The notes below the pieces were generated by a model that saw only the letters and a list, made by a program, of their open reading frames with translations, had not been told where the DNA came from and did not search any database. DNA of 64,000 nt from Dama dama (Eukaryota; Chordata; Mammalia; Artiodactyla; Cervidae), in contig NW_026870889.1 in NCBI RefSeq assembly GCF_033118175.1, forward strand, positions 2,480,001 through 2,544,000, given 5' to 3'. The translations under genes were made by a program, and so were the position numbers. The stretch's first letter is position 1. Every line of letters starts with the position of its first letter. Shown here one piece after another: positions 23,239 to 35,602 of the stretch.

Positions 23239-24177
23239 GAAGACCTCCCCGGCTGCCTCCAAAGGCTGGTTTGCAAGCACTCAATCCCGCTGTTCACGCC
23301 AGCTGCGCACAATGCTCCCAAGCCCGGGAGAAAAGCATTTTGGGGTGGTGCTCACTCCGGGCTTTGGAAGACCTCCCCGGCTGCCTCCAAGGCCGGTTTG
23401 CAAGCACTTCTGCCTGCTGTTCCCGCCACCCGCGCACAATGCTCCCAAGCCCGGGAGAAAAGCGTTTCGGGGTGGTGTTCTCTCTGGACCCAAGAAAGAC
23501 CTCCCGGGCTGCCCCCAAATGCCGGTTTGCAAGCACTCCCACTCGCTGTTCCCGCCATCCGTGCAAATGCTCCAAGCCCAGGAGAAAAGCCCTTCAGGGT
23601 GGTGCTCTCTCCCGGCCCTTGGAAGACCTCCCCGGCTGCCTCCAAAGGCTGGATTTCAAGTACTCCCTCCCGCTGTCCCGCCAGCCGCACACAATGCTCC
23701 CAATCACGGGAGAAAAGCGCTTCGGGGTGGTGCTCTCTACGGGCCCTTGGAAGACCTCCCCGTTTGTCTCCAAAGGCCGGTTTGCAAGCACTCATGCCCG
23801 CTGTTCCCGCCAGCCGCGCACAATGCTCCCAAGCCTAGGAGAAAAGCGCTTCGGGGTGGTGCTCTCTCCCGGCCCTTGGAAGACCTCCCCGGCTGCCTCC
23901 AAAGGCCGGTTTGCAAGCACTCAATCCCGCTGTTCCCGCCAGCCGCGCACAATGCTCCCAAGCCCGGGAGAAAAGCGCTTCGGGGTGGTGCTCTCTCCCG
24001 GCCCTTGGAAGACCTCCCCGGCTGCCTCCAAAGGCTGGTTTTCAAGAACTCCCTCCCGCTGACCCGCCAGCCGCACACAATGCTCCCAAGCCCGGGAGAA
24101 AAGCATTTTGGGGTGGTCTCTCTCCGGGCCCTTGGAAGACTCCCCGGCTGCCTCTAAAGGCCGGTTTGCAAGCACTC
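23239..24177. repeat. Segment duplicated from block A (copy 2)
   Basis: Matches 16,229-17,167 with one difference seen in 939 positions. Here the segment directly follows the hybrid 682 bp unit, whereas in block A it follows one edge-type copy of the small repeat. Confidence 0.9.
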
Positions 24178-26448
24178 CTTCCTGCTGTTCCCGCCAGCCA
24201 CGCACAATGCTCCCAAGCCCGGGAGAAAAGCTTTTTGGGGTGGTGCTCTCTCCGGGCCCTTGGAAGACCTCCCCGGCTGCCTCCAAAGGCCAGTTTGCAA
24301 GCAGTCCTGCCTGCTGTTCCCGCCAGCCGCGCACAATGCTCCCAAGCCCGGGAGAAAAGCTTTTTGGGGTGGTGCTCTCTCCGGGCCCTTGGAAGACCTC
24401 CCCGTCTGCCTCCAAAGGCCGGTTTGCAAGCACTCATGCCCGTTGTTCCCACCAGCCGCGCACAATGCTCCCAAGCCCGGGAGAAAAGCATTTTGGGGTG
24501 GTGCTCACTCCGGGCCCTTGGAAGACCTCCCCGGCTGCCTCCAAAGGCCAGTTTGCAAGCAGTCCTGCCTGCTGTTCCCGCCAGCCGCGCACAATGTTCC
24601 CAAGCCCGGGAGAAAAGCGCTTCGGGGTGGTGCTCTCTCCGGGCACTTTCAAGACCTCCCCGGCTGCCTCCAAGGCCGGTTTGCAAGGACTCATGCCCGC
24701 TGTTCCCGCCAGCCGCGCACAATGCTCCCAAGCCCGGGAGAAAAGGTTTTTGGGGTGGTGCTCACACCGGGCCCTGGAAGACCTCCCCGGCTGCCTCCAA
24801 AGGCCGGTTTTCAAGCACTCCTGCCTGCTGTTCCCGCCACCTGCGCACAATGCTCCCAAGCCCGGGAGAAACGCGCTTCGGGGTGGTGCTCTCTACAGGC
24901 CCTTGGAAGACCTCCCCGGCTGCCTCCAAAGGCCGGTTTGCAAGGACTCCTTCCTGCTGTTCCCGCCAGCCACGCACAATGCGCCCAAGCCCGGGAGAAA
25001 AGCATTTTGGGGTGGTGCTCTCTACAGGCCCTTGGAAGACCTCCCCGGCTGCCTCCAATGGCCAGTTTGCAAGCACTCATGCCCGCTGTTCCCACCAGCC
25101 GCGCACAATGCTCCCAAGCCCGGGAGAAAAGCTTTTTGGGGTGGTGCTCACACCGGGCCCTGGAAGACCTCCCCGGCTGCCTGCAAAGGCCGGTTTTCAA
25201 GCACTCCTGCCTGCTGTTCCCGCCACCCGCGCACAATGCTCCCAAGCCCGGGAGAAAAGCGCTTCGGGGTGATGCTCTCTACAGGCCCTTGGAAGACCTC
25301 TCCGGCTGCCTTCAAAGGCCGGTTTGCAAGGACTCCTTCCTGCTGTTCCCGCCAGCCGTGCACAATGCTCCCAAGCCCGGGAGAAAAGCGCTTCGGGGTG
25401 GTGCTCTCTCCGGGCACTTTCAAGACCTCCTCGGCTGCCTCCAAAGGCCGGTTTGTAAGTACTCATTCCCGCTGCTTCCGCCAGCCACGCACAATGCTCC
25501 CAAGCCCGGGAGTAAAGCATTTTGGGGTGGTGCTCTCTCCGGGCCCTTGGAAGACCTCCCGGGCTGCCTCCAAAGGCCGGTTTGCAAGCACTCATGTCCG
25601 CTGTTCCCGACAGCCGCGCACAATGCTCCCAAGCCCGGGAGAAAAGCATTTTGGGGTGGTGATCAGTCCGGGCCCTTGGAAGACCTCCCCGGCTGCCTCC
25701 AAAGGACAGTTTGCAAGCACTCAATCCCGCTGTTCCCGCCAGCCGCGCACAATGCTCCCAAGCCCGGGAGAAAAGCGCTTCGGGGTGGTGCTCTCTCCCG
25801 GCCCTTGGAAGACCTCCCCGGCTGCCTCCAAAGGCTGGTTTTCAAGAACTCCCTCCCGCTGACCCGCCAGCCGCACACAATGCTCCCAAGCCCGGGAGAA
25901 AAGCATTTTGGGGTGGTCTCTCTCCGGGCCCTTGGAAGACTCCCCGGCTGCCTCTAAAGGGCGGTTTGCAAGCACTCATGTCCTCTGTTCCCGACAGCCG
26001 CGAACAATGCTCCCAATTCCGTGAGAAAAGTGCTTCGGGATGGTGCTCTCTCCGGGCCCTTGGAAGACCTCCCGGGCTGCCTCCAAAGGCCGGTTTGCAA
26101 GCACTCCCGCCCGCTGTTCCCGCCAGCCTCGCACAATGCTCCCAAGACCGGGAGAAAAGCGCTTCGGGGTGGTGTTCTCTCCGTGCCAATGGAGGACCTC
26201 CCTGGCTGCCCCCAAAGGCCGGTTTGCAAGCACTCCCACTCGCTGTTCCCGCCAGCCACGCACAATCCTCCAAAACCCCGGAGAAAAGCGCTTCGGGGTG
26301 GTGTTCTCTCCGTGCCCATGGAAGACCTCCCGGGGTGCCCCCAAAGGCCGGTTTGGAAGCACTCCCACTCGCTGTTCCCGCCATCCGCGCACAATGCTCC
26401 CAAGCCCGGGAGAAAAGCATTTTGGGGTGGTGCTCACACCGGGCCCTG

Positions 26449-26963
26449 GAAGACCTCCCCGGCTGCCTCCAAAGGCCGGTTTGCAAGCACTCCTGCCTGC
26501 TGTTCCCGCCACCCGCGCACAATGCTCCCAAGCCCGGGAGAAAAGCGCTTCGGGGTGGTGCTCTCTACAGGCCCTTGGAAGACCTCCCCGGCTGCCTCCA
26601 AAGGCCGGTTTGCAAGGACTCCTTCCTGCTGTTCCCGCCATCCGCGCACAATGCTCCCAAGCCCGGGAGAAAAGCATTTTGGGGTGGTGCTCACACCGGG
26701 CCCTGGAAGACCTCCCCGGCTGCCTCCAAAGGACGGTTTTCAAGCACTCCTGCCTGCTGTTCCCGCCACCCGCGCAGAATGCTCCCAAGCGCGGGAGAAA
26801 AGCGCTTCGGGGTGGTGCTCTCTACAGGCCCTTGGAAGACCTCCCCGGCTGCCTCCAAAGGCCCGTTTGCAAGGACTCCTTCCTGCTCTTCCCGCCAGCC
26901 ACGCACAATGCTCCCAAGCCCGGGAGAAAAGCATTTTGGGGTGGTGCTCATTCCGGGCCCTTG
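26449..26963. repeat. 257 bp dimer array, 2 copies
   Basis: This is the block B counterpart of the dimer array at 17,639-18,667. The offset to block A is 8,810 bp before it and 8,296 bp after it. The change of 514 bp is exactly two dimers. The second dimer carries the same CAAGCGCGGG and GGCCCGTTT variants as the last dimer of block A, so the difference is a gain or loss of the middle dimers. Confidence 0.88.
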
Positions 26964-28507
26964 GAAGACCTCCCCGGCTGCCTCCAAAGGCCAGTTTGAA
27001 AGCAGTCCTGCCTGCTGTTCCCGCCAGCCGCGCACAATGCTCCCAAGCCCGGGAGAAGAGCGCTTCGGGGTGGTGCTCTCTCCGGGCCCTTGGAAGACGT
27101 CCCCGGCTGCCTCCAAAGGCCGGTTTGCAAGCACTCATGCCCGTTGTTCCCACCAGCCGCGCACAATGCTCCCAAGCCCGGGAGAAAAGCATTTTGGGGT
27201 GGTGCTCACTCCGGGCCCTTGGAAGACCTCCCCGGCTGCCTCCAAAGGCCAGTTTGCAAGCACTCCTGCCTGCTGTTCCCGCCAGCCGCGCACAATGCTC
27301 CCAAGCCCGGGAGAAAAGCGCTTCGGGGTGGTGCTCTCTCCGGGCACTTTCAAGACCTCCCCGGCTGCCTCCAAAGGCCGGTTTGTAAGTACTCATTCCC
27401 GCTGCTTCCGCCAGCCAAGCACAATGCTCCCAAGCCCGGGAGAAAAGCATTTTGGGGTGGTGCTCTCTCCGGGCCGTTGGAAGACCTCCCGGGCTGCCTC
27501 CAAAGGCCGGTTTGCAAGCACTCCTGCCTGCTGTTCCCGCCACACGCACACAATGCACCCAAGCCCGGGAGCAAAGCACTTCGGGATGGTGCTCTCTCCC
27601 AGCCTTTGGAAGACGTCCCCGGCTGCCTCCAAAGGCCGGTTTGCAAGGACTCCTTCCTGCTGTTCCCGCCAGCCACGCACAATGCTCCCAATCCCGGGAG
27701 AAAAGTGCTTCGGGATGGTGCTCTCTCCGGGCCCTTGGAAGACCTCCCCGGATACCTCCAAAGGTGGGTTTGCAAGTACTCATTTCCGCTGTTCCCGCCA
27801 GCTGTGCACAATTCTCCCAAGCCCGGGAGAAAAGCATTTTGCGGTGGTGCTCTCTCCGGGCCCTTGGAAGACCTCCCCGGGTGCCTCAAAAGGCCGGTTT
27901 GCAATCACTCCCACTGACTGTTCCCGCCAGCCACGCACATGCTCCAAAACACGGGAGAGAAGCGCTTTGGGGTGGTGCTCTCTCCCGGCCCTTGGAAGAC
28001 TTTCCCGGCTGCCTCCAAAGGTCGGTTTGCAAGACTCCCTGCCGCTGTCCCGCCAGCCGCACACAATGCTCCCAATCACGGGAGAAAAGCGCTTCGGGGT
28101 GGTGCTCTCTCAGGGCCCTTTGAAGACTTCCCCGGCTGCCTCCAATGGGCGGTATGCAAGAACTCATGCCCGCTGTTCCCACCAGCCATGCACAATGCTC
28201 CCAAGCACGGGAGAAAAGCATTTTGGGGTGGTGCTCACTCCTTTCCCTTGGAAGACCTCCGCGCCTGCCTCCAAAGGCCGGTTTGCAAGCACTCCTGCCT
28301 GCTCTTCCCGCCACACGCGGACACTGCTCCCTAGCCCGGGAGAAAAGCGCATCGGGGTGGTGTTCTCTCCGGGCCCATGGAGGACCTCCCCGGCTGCCCC
28401 CAAAGGCCGGTTTGCAAGCATTCCCACTAGCTGTTCCCGCCAGCCACGCAAATGCTCCCAAGCCCGGGAGAAAAGCGCTTCGGGGTGGTGCTCTCTCCGG
28501 GCCCTTG

Positions 28508-31500
28508 CCCCTGAGCCTGGGGGCCAGGCAGGGGGTCCACACTCCCAGGTAAAGTCAGAACCACATGCACACGTCTGTTCCTGCCCCCTCCACCGGCAGA
28601 GAGCTGGGGGGAGCCAGAGTCTGTCAGGCAGCTGCTGGGCTGGCCGCCTGTGTGGGAAGGGGCAGAGCCGACCTAGGGGCAAGTTGGGCCTCTTGCTCTC
28701 CCTGCAGCCCTGAGGCTGCTGGGTCAAAGAGGTCTTGGGCATCCAGCCCCTTGCTGATCCCTTCCCTCTGATGAGGCCCTCTGAGCTCCAGCACCTTGCA
28801 GTGTGGAGACAGCCCCTGCCAGCAACCTCCTCTCCAAGGAGGCCTCAACCGAGGCCTAGGCCTAGGGGAAAGGCCCAGCGGGGATGAGCCTGGGGAGGCG
28901 CCCGGCGATGTCTGGACCCAGTCCCCGCAGCCTGCCCCTTGGTGGGGCAGTACCCCCGGAGGCCAGGAAGGTCTGGGCAAGGCTGCCAGGGGCAGGGACA
29001 CTGTTGGGTCCTGCCCCTGGCCTGTGGGGCGTCTGAGCACAACCGGCACTCTCCCGCTGAAAGACCTCCCCGTCTGCCTCCAAAAGACGGTTTGCAAGCA
29101 CTCCCACCCGCTGTTCCCGCCAGGCACGCACAATGCTCCCAAGCCCGGGAGAAAAGCGCTTCGGGGTGGTGCTCTCTCCGGGCCCTTGCCCCTGAGCCTG
29201 GGGCCAGGCAGGGGGAACACACTCCCAGGCCAAGAGAGACGACATGCACACGTCTGTTCCTGCCCCCTACACCGGCAGAGAGCTCGGGGGAGCCAGAGAC
29301 TGCCAGGCTGCTGCTGGGCTGGCTGCCTGTGTGGGACGGGGCAGAGCCGACCTAGGGGCAAGTTGGGCCTCTTGCTCTCCCTGCTGCCCTGAGGCTGCTG
29401 GGTCAAAGAGTTCTTGGGCATCCAGCCCTTTGCTGGTGCCTTCCCTCTGACGAGGCCCTCTGAGCTCCAGCACCTTGCAGTGTGGAGACAGCCCCTGCCA
29501 GCAACCTCCTCTCCAAAGAGGCCTCAACCGAGGACTACACCAGGGGAAAGGCACCAGCGGGGATGATCCTGGGGAGGCGAACGGACATGTCTGGACCCAG
29601 TCCCCGCAGCCTGCCCCTTGGTGGGGCAGTACCCCCAGAGGCCAGGAAGGTCTGGGCAAGGCTGGCCAGGGGCAGGGGCCCTGGTGGGTCCTGCCCCTGG
29701 CCTGTGGGGCCTCTGAGCACAACCGGCCCTCTCCCACTGGAAACCTCCCCGGCTGCCTCCAAAGGCCGGTTTGCCAACACTCCCGCCCGCTGTTCCCACC
29801 AGGCACGCACAATGCTCCCAAGCCCGGGAGAAAAGCGCGTCGGGGTGTTGCTCTCTCCGGGCCCTTGCCCGTGAGCCTGGGGTCCAGGCAGTGGGTCCAC
29901 ACTCTCAGACCAAGGCAGAACCACATGCACACGTCTGTTCCTGACCCCTGCACCGGCAGAGAGCTCGGGGGAGCCAGAGTCTGTCCGGCAGCTGCTGGGT
30001 TGGCTGCCTGTGTGGGAAGGGGCAGAGCCGACCTAGGGGCAAGTTGGGCCTCTTGCTCTCCCTGCTGCCCTGAGGCTGCTGGGCCAAAGAGGTCTTGGGC
30101 ATCCAGCCCCTTGCTGGTCCCTTCCCTCTGACGAGGCCCTCTGAGCTCCAGCACCTTGCAGTGTGGAGACAGCCCCTGCCAGCAACCTCCTCTCCAAGGA
30201 GGCCTCAACCGAGGACTAGGCCCAGGGGAAAGGCACCAGCGGGGATGAGCCTGGGGAGGCGCCCGGGCATGTCTGGACCCAGTCCCCGCAGCCTGCCCCT
30301 TGCTGGGTCAGTACACCCGGAGGCCAGGAAGGTCTGGGCAAGGCTGCCAGGGGCAGGGACACTTCTGGGTCCTGCCCCTGGCCTGTGGGGCGTCTGAGCA
30401 CAACCGGCACTCTCCCGCTGGAAGACCTCCCGTCTGCCTCCAAAGGCCGCTTTGCAAGCACTCCCGCCCGCTGTTCCCGCCAGGCACGCACAATGCTCCC
30501 AAGCCCGGGAGAAAAGCACTTCGGAGTGGTGCTCTCTCCGGGCCCTTGCCCCTGATCCTGGGGGCTAGGCAGGGGGAACACACTCCCAGGCCAAGGCAGA
30601 AACACATGCCCACGTCTGTTCCTGTCCCCTGAACCGGCAGAGAGCTCGGGAGAGCCAGAGTCTGTCAGGCAGCTGCTGGGCTGGCCGCCTGTGTGGGAAG
30701 TGGCAGAGCCGACCTAGGGGCAAGTTGGGCCTCTTGCCCTCCCTGCTGCCCTGAGGCTGCTGGGCCAAAGACGTCTTGGGCATCCAGCCCCTTGCTGGTC
30801 CCTTCCCTCTGACGAGGCCCTCTGAGCTCCAGCACCTTGCAGTGTGGAGACAGCCCCTGCCAGCAACCTCCTCTCCAAGGAGGCCTCAACCGAGGCCTAG
30901 GACCAGGGGAAAGGCACCAGCGGGGATGAGCCTGGGGAGGCGCCCGGGCATGTCTGGACCCAGCCCCGCAGCCTGCCCCTTGGTGGGGCAGTACCCCCGG
31001 AGGCCAGGAAGGTCTGGGCAAGGCTGGCCAGGGGCAGGGGCCCTGCTGGGTCCTGCCCCTGGCCTGTGGGGCCTCTGAGCACAACCGGCCCTCTCCCACT
31101 GGAAGACCTCCGCGGCTGCCTCCAAAGGCCGGTTTGCCAACACTCCCGCCCGCTGTTCCCGCCAGGCACGCACAATTCTCCCAAGCCCGGGAGAAAAGCG
31201 CTTCGGGGTGTTGCTCTCTCCGGGCCCTTGCCCCTGAGCGTGGGGGCCAGGCAGTGGGTCCACACTCCCAGACCAAGGCAGAACCACATGCACACGTCTG
31301 TTCCTGCCCCCTGCACCGGCAGAGAGCTCGGGGAACCAGAGTCTGTCAGGCAGCTGCTGGGCTGGCCGCCTGTGTGGGAAGGGGCAGAGCCGACCTAGGG
31401 GCAAGTTGGGCCTCTTCCTCTCCCTGCTGCCCTGAGGCTGCTGGGCCAAAGAGGTCTTGGGCATCCAGCCCCTTGCTGGTCCCTTCCCTCTGACGAGGCC

Positions 31501-33147
31501 CTCTGAGCTCCAGCACCTTGCAGTGTGGAGACAGCCCCTGCCAGCAACCTCCTCTCCAAGGAGGCCTCAACCGAGGCCTAGGCCCAGGGGAAAGGCACCA
31601 GCGGGGATGAGCCTGGGGAGGCGCCCGGGAATGTCTGGACCCAGTCCCCGCAGCCTGCCCCTTTTTGGGGCAGTACCCCCGGAGGCCAGGAAGGTCTGGG
31701 CAAGGCTGCCAGGGGCAGGGACACTGCTGTGTCCTGCCCCTGGCCTGTGGGGCGTCTGAGCACAACCGGCACTCTCCCGCTGGAAGACCTCCCCGGCTGC
31801 CTCCAAAGGCCGGTTTGCAAGCACTCCCGCCCGCTGTTCCCGCCAGGCACGCACAATGCTCCCAAGCCCGGGAGAAAAGCGCTTCGGGGTGGTGCTCTCT
31901 CCGGGCCCTTGCCCCTGAGCCTGGGGGCCAGGCAGGGGGAACACACTCCCAGGCCAAGGCAGAACGACATGCACACGTCTGTTCCTGCCCCCTACACCGG
32001 CAGAGAGCTCGGGGGAGCCAGAGACTGCCAGGCTGCTGCTGGGCTGGCTGCCTGTGTGGGACGGCGTAGAGCCGACCTAGGGGCAAGTTGGGCCTCTTGC
32101 TCTCCCTGCTGCCCTGAGGCTGCTTGGTCAAAGAGGTGTTGGGCATCCAGCCCTTTGCTGGTCCCTTCCCTCTGACGAGGCCCTCTGAGCTCCAGCACCT
32201 TGCAGTGTGGAGACAGCCCCTGCCAGCAACCTCCTCTCCAAGGAGGCCTCAACCGACGCCTAGGCCCAGGGGAAAGGCACCAGCGGGGATGATCCTGGGG
32301 AGGCGCACGGACATGTCTGGACCCAGTCCCCGCAGCCTGCCCCTTGGTGGGGCAGTACCCCCAGAGGCCAGGAAGGTCTGGGCAAGGCTGGCCAGGGGCA
32401 GGGGCCCTGGTGGGTCCTGCCCCTGGCCTGTGGGGCCTCTGAGCACAACCGGCCCTCTCCCACTGGAAACCTCCCCGGCTGCCTCCAAAGGCCGGTTTGC
32501 CAACACTCCCGCCCGCTGTTCCCGCCAGGCACGCACAATGCTCCCAAGCCCGGGAGAAAAGCGCTTCGGGGTGTTGCTCTCTCCGGTCACTTGCCCCTGA
32601 GCCTGGGGTCCAGGCATTGGGTCCACACTCCCAGACCAAGGCAGAACCACATGCACACGTCTCTTCCTGACCCCTGCACCGGCAGAGAGCTCGGGGGAGC
32701 CAGAGTCTGTCAGGCAGCTGCTGGGTTGGCGGCCTGTGTGGGAAGGGGCAGAGCTGACCTAGGGGCAAGTTGGGCCTCTTGCTCTCCCTGCTGCCATGAG
32801 GCTGCTGGGCCAAAGAGGTCTTGGGCATCCAGCCCCTTGCTGGTCCCTTCCCGCTGACGAGGCCCTCTGAGCTCCAGCACCTTGCAGTGTGGAGACAGCC
32901 CCTGCCAGCAACCTCCTCTCCAAGGAGGCCTCAACCGAGGACTAGGACCAGGGGAATGGCACCAGCGGGGATGAGCCTGGGGAGGCGCCCGGGCATGACT
33001 GGACCCAGTCCCCGCAGCCTGCCCCTTGGTGGGGCAGTACCCCCGGAGGCCAGGAAGGTCTGGGCAAGGCTGGCCAGGGGCAGGGGCCCTGGTGGGTCCT
33101 GCCCCTGGCCTGTGGGGCCTCTGAGCACAACCGGCCCTCTCCCACTG
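28508..33147. repeat. 682 bp unit array, segment 3 (anchors 28735-32821)
   Basis: After the right part of the block B unit, anchors lie at 28,735, 29,414, 30,095, 30,776, 31,457, 32,139 (variant GTGTTGGGC) and 32,821. Class S units are 28,735, 30,095 and 31,457. Unit 28,735 is only 679 bp because of small deletions, for example AAAGGCCCAGCGG near 28,873. Units 29,414, 32,139 and 32,821 share a one-base deletion (CTGGAAACCTCC) at the entry point of the 128.5 bp segment and CCCTGGTGGGTCC just upstream. Confidence 0.95.
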
Positions 33148-34694
33148 GAAACCTCCCCGGCTGCCTGCAAAGGAAGGTTTGCAAGCACTCCCACCCGCGG
33201 TTCCCGCCAGGCACGCACAATGCTCCCAAGCCCGGGAGAAAAGCGCTTCGGGGTGGTGCTCTCTACAGGCCCTTGGAATACCTCCCCCGCTGCCTCCAAA
33301 GGCCGGTTTGCAAGGACTCCTTCCTGCTGTTCCCGCCAGCCACGCACAATGCTCCCAAGCCCGGGAGAAGAGCGCTTCGGGGTGGTGCTCACACCGGGCC
33401 CTGGAAGACGTCCCCGGCTGCCTCCAAAGGCCGGTTTGCAAGCACTCATGCCCGTTGTTCCCACCAGCCGCGCACAATGCTCCCAAGCCCGGGAGAAAAG
33501 CATTTTGGGGTGGTGCTCACTCCGGGCCCTTGGAAGACCTCCCCGGCTGCCTCCAAAGGCCAGTTTGCAAGCACTCCTGCCTGCTGTTCCCGCCAGCCGC
33601 GCACAATGCTCCCAAGCATGGGAGAAAAGCGCTTCGGGGTGGTGCTCTCTCCGGGCACTTTCAAGACCTCCTCGGCTGCCTCCAAAGGCCGGTTTGTAAG
33701 TACTCATTCCCGCTGCTTCCGCCAGCCACGCACAATGCTCCCAAGCCCGGGAGAAAAGCATTTTGGGGTGGTGCTCTCTCCGGGCCCTTGGAAGACCTCC
33801 CAGGCTGCCTCCAAAGGCCGGTTTGCAAGCACTCATGTCCGCTGTTCCTGACAGCCGCGCACAATGCTCCCAAGCCCGGGAGAAAAGCATTTTGGGGTGG
33901 TGATCAGTCCGGTGCCCTTGGAAGACCTCCCCGGCTGCCTCCAAAGGACAGTTTGCAAGCACTCATGCCCGCTGTTCCCGCCAGCCGCGCACAATGCTCC
34001 CAAGACCGTGAGAAAAGCGCTTCAAGGTGGTGTTCTACTAGGGACCATGGAGGACCTCCCCGGCTGCCCCCAAAGGCCGGTTTGCAAGCACTCCCACTCG
34101 CTGTTCCCGCCAGCCACACACAATGTTCCAAAACCCCGGAGAAAAGCGCTTCGAGGTGGTGCTCTCTCCGGGCCCTTGGAAGACCTCCCCGGCTGCCTCC
34201 AAAGGCCGGTTTGCAAGTATTCCTGCCTGCTGTTCCCGCCACACGCGCACAATGCTCCCAAGCCCGGAAGAAAAGCATTTTGGGGTGGTGCTCTCTCCGG
34301 GCCCTTGGAAGACCTCCCCGGCTGCCTCCAAAGGACAGTTTGCAAGAACTCATGCCCGCTCTTCCCGCCAGCTGCGCACAATGCTCCCAAGACCGGGAGA
34401 AATGCGCTTCGGGGTGGTGTTCTCTCCGGGCCCATGGAGGACCTCCCCGGCTGCCCCCAAAGGCCGGTTTGCAAGCACTCCCACTCGCTGTTCCCGCCAG
34501 CCACGCACAATCCTCCAAAACCCCAAGAGAAAAGCGCTTCGGGGTGGTGTTCTCTCCGGGCCCATGGAGGACCTCCCCGGCTGCCCCCAAAGGCCGGTTT
34601 GCAAGCATTCCCACTAGCTGTTCCCGCCAGCCACGCAAATGCTCCCAAGCCCGGGAGAAAAGCATTTTGGGGTGGTGCTCTCTCCGGGCCCTTG
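33148..34694. repeat. Block C: ~12 tandem copies of the ~128.5 bp internal segment
   Basis: The unit anchored at 32,821 is expanded to 2,101 bp, which is one unit plus 1,419 bp, or 11 extra copies. Entry follows CTCTCCCACTG, with the shortened GGAAACCTCC, and exit is at GGGCCCTTGCCCC as in the other blocks. From about 33,900 to the end, the order of variant copies follows that of block D from about 46,358, including the shared CAGTCCGGTGCCC and CTACTAGGGACC variants. A copy at 33,650-33,720 has GGGCACTTTCAAG and GTAAGTACTCATTCC, also found in block B near 25,410 and 27,350. Confidence 0.94.
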
Positions 34695-35602
34695 CCCCTG
34701 TGCCTCGGGGCCAGGCAGGGGGTCCACACTCCCAGGCAAAGTCAGAACCACATGCACACGTCTGTTCCTGCCCCCTGCACCGGCAGAGAGCTCGGGGGAG
34801 CCAGAGTCTGTCAGGCAGCTGCTGGGCTGGCAGCCTGTGTGGGAAGGGGCAGAGCCGACCTAGGGGCAAGTTGGGCCTCTTGCTCTCCCTGCTGCCCTGA
34901 GGCTGCTGGTCCAAAGAGGTCTTGGACATCCAGCCCTTTGCTGGTCCCTTCCATCTGACGAGGCCCTCTGAGCTCCAGTACCTTGCAGTGTGGAGACAGA
35001 CCCTGCCAGCAACCTCCTCTCCAAGGAGGCCTCAACCGAGGCCTAGTCCCAGGGAAAGGCACCAGCGGGGATGAACCTGGGGAGGCGCCCAGGAATGTCT
35101 GGACCCAGTCCCCGCAGCCTGCCCCTTGGTGGGGCAGTACCCCCGGAGGCCAGGAAGGTCTGGGCAAGTCTGGCCTGGGGCAGGGGCCCTGCTGGGTCCT
35201 GACCCCGGCCTGTGGGGCCTCTGAGCATGAGCGGCCCTCTCCCGCTGGAAGACCTCCCCGGCTGCCTCCAAAGGCCGATTTGACAACACTCGCGCCTGCT
35301 GTTGCCGCCAGGCACGCACAATGCTCCCAAGCCCGGGAAAAAAGCGCTTCGGGTTGGTGCTCTCACCGGGCCCTTGCCCCTGAGCCTGGGTGCAATGCAG
35401 GGGGAACACACTCCCAGGCCAAGGCAGAACCACATGCACACGTCTGTTCCTGGTCCCTGCACCGGCAGAGAGCTCGGGGGAGCCAGAGTATGCCAGGCAG
35501 CTGCTGGGCTGGCGGCCTGTGTGGAAAGGGGCAGAGCCGACCTAGGGGCAAGTTGGGCCTCTTGTTCTCCCTGCTGACCTGAGGCTGCTGGCCAAAGAGG
35601 TC

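Larger units (their letters stand above)
23239..28507. repeat. Block B: ~41 tandem copies of the ~128.5 bp internal segment
   Basis: The unit anchored at 22,912 is expanded: the next anchor is at 28,735, 5,823 bp away. Removing one unit leaves 5,141 bp, or 40 extra copies of 128.5 bp. Entry and exit points match those of block A. The block is a mosaic. Its left end (23,239-24,177) copies block A with one difference. A stretch starting near 25,715 again copies block A from near 16,905 onward, so one part of A is represented twice. Near the right end (27,930-28,450) the copies resemble the tail of block D, including ACACGGGAGAGAAGCG and GGGCGGTATGCAAG. Copies with AAAGCTTTTTGGGG, an extra variant of the AT-richer form, occur near 24,230, 24,360 and 25,130. 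Confidence 0.95.

Noticed and set aside
25455..25460. Splice donor GTAAGT (also at 27,385 and 33,696) with a downstream pyrimidine-rich CCGCCAG
   Set aside because: The implied intron would be about 25 bases, and there is no exon or gene context; the GTAAGT is a point variant of GCAAGC in related small copies.
16901..28713. Long open frames (up to about 1,020 codons) as protein-coding genes
   Set aside because: Several frames on both strands are open together, many starts are not ATG, the peptides are only translations of the satellite, and the repeat length is not a multiple of three, so no single frame is kept across copies.
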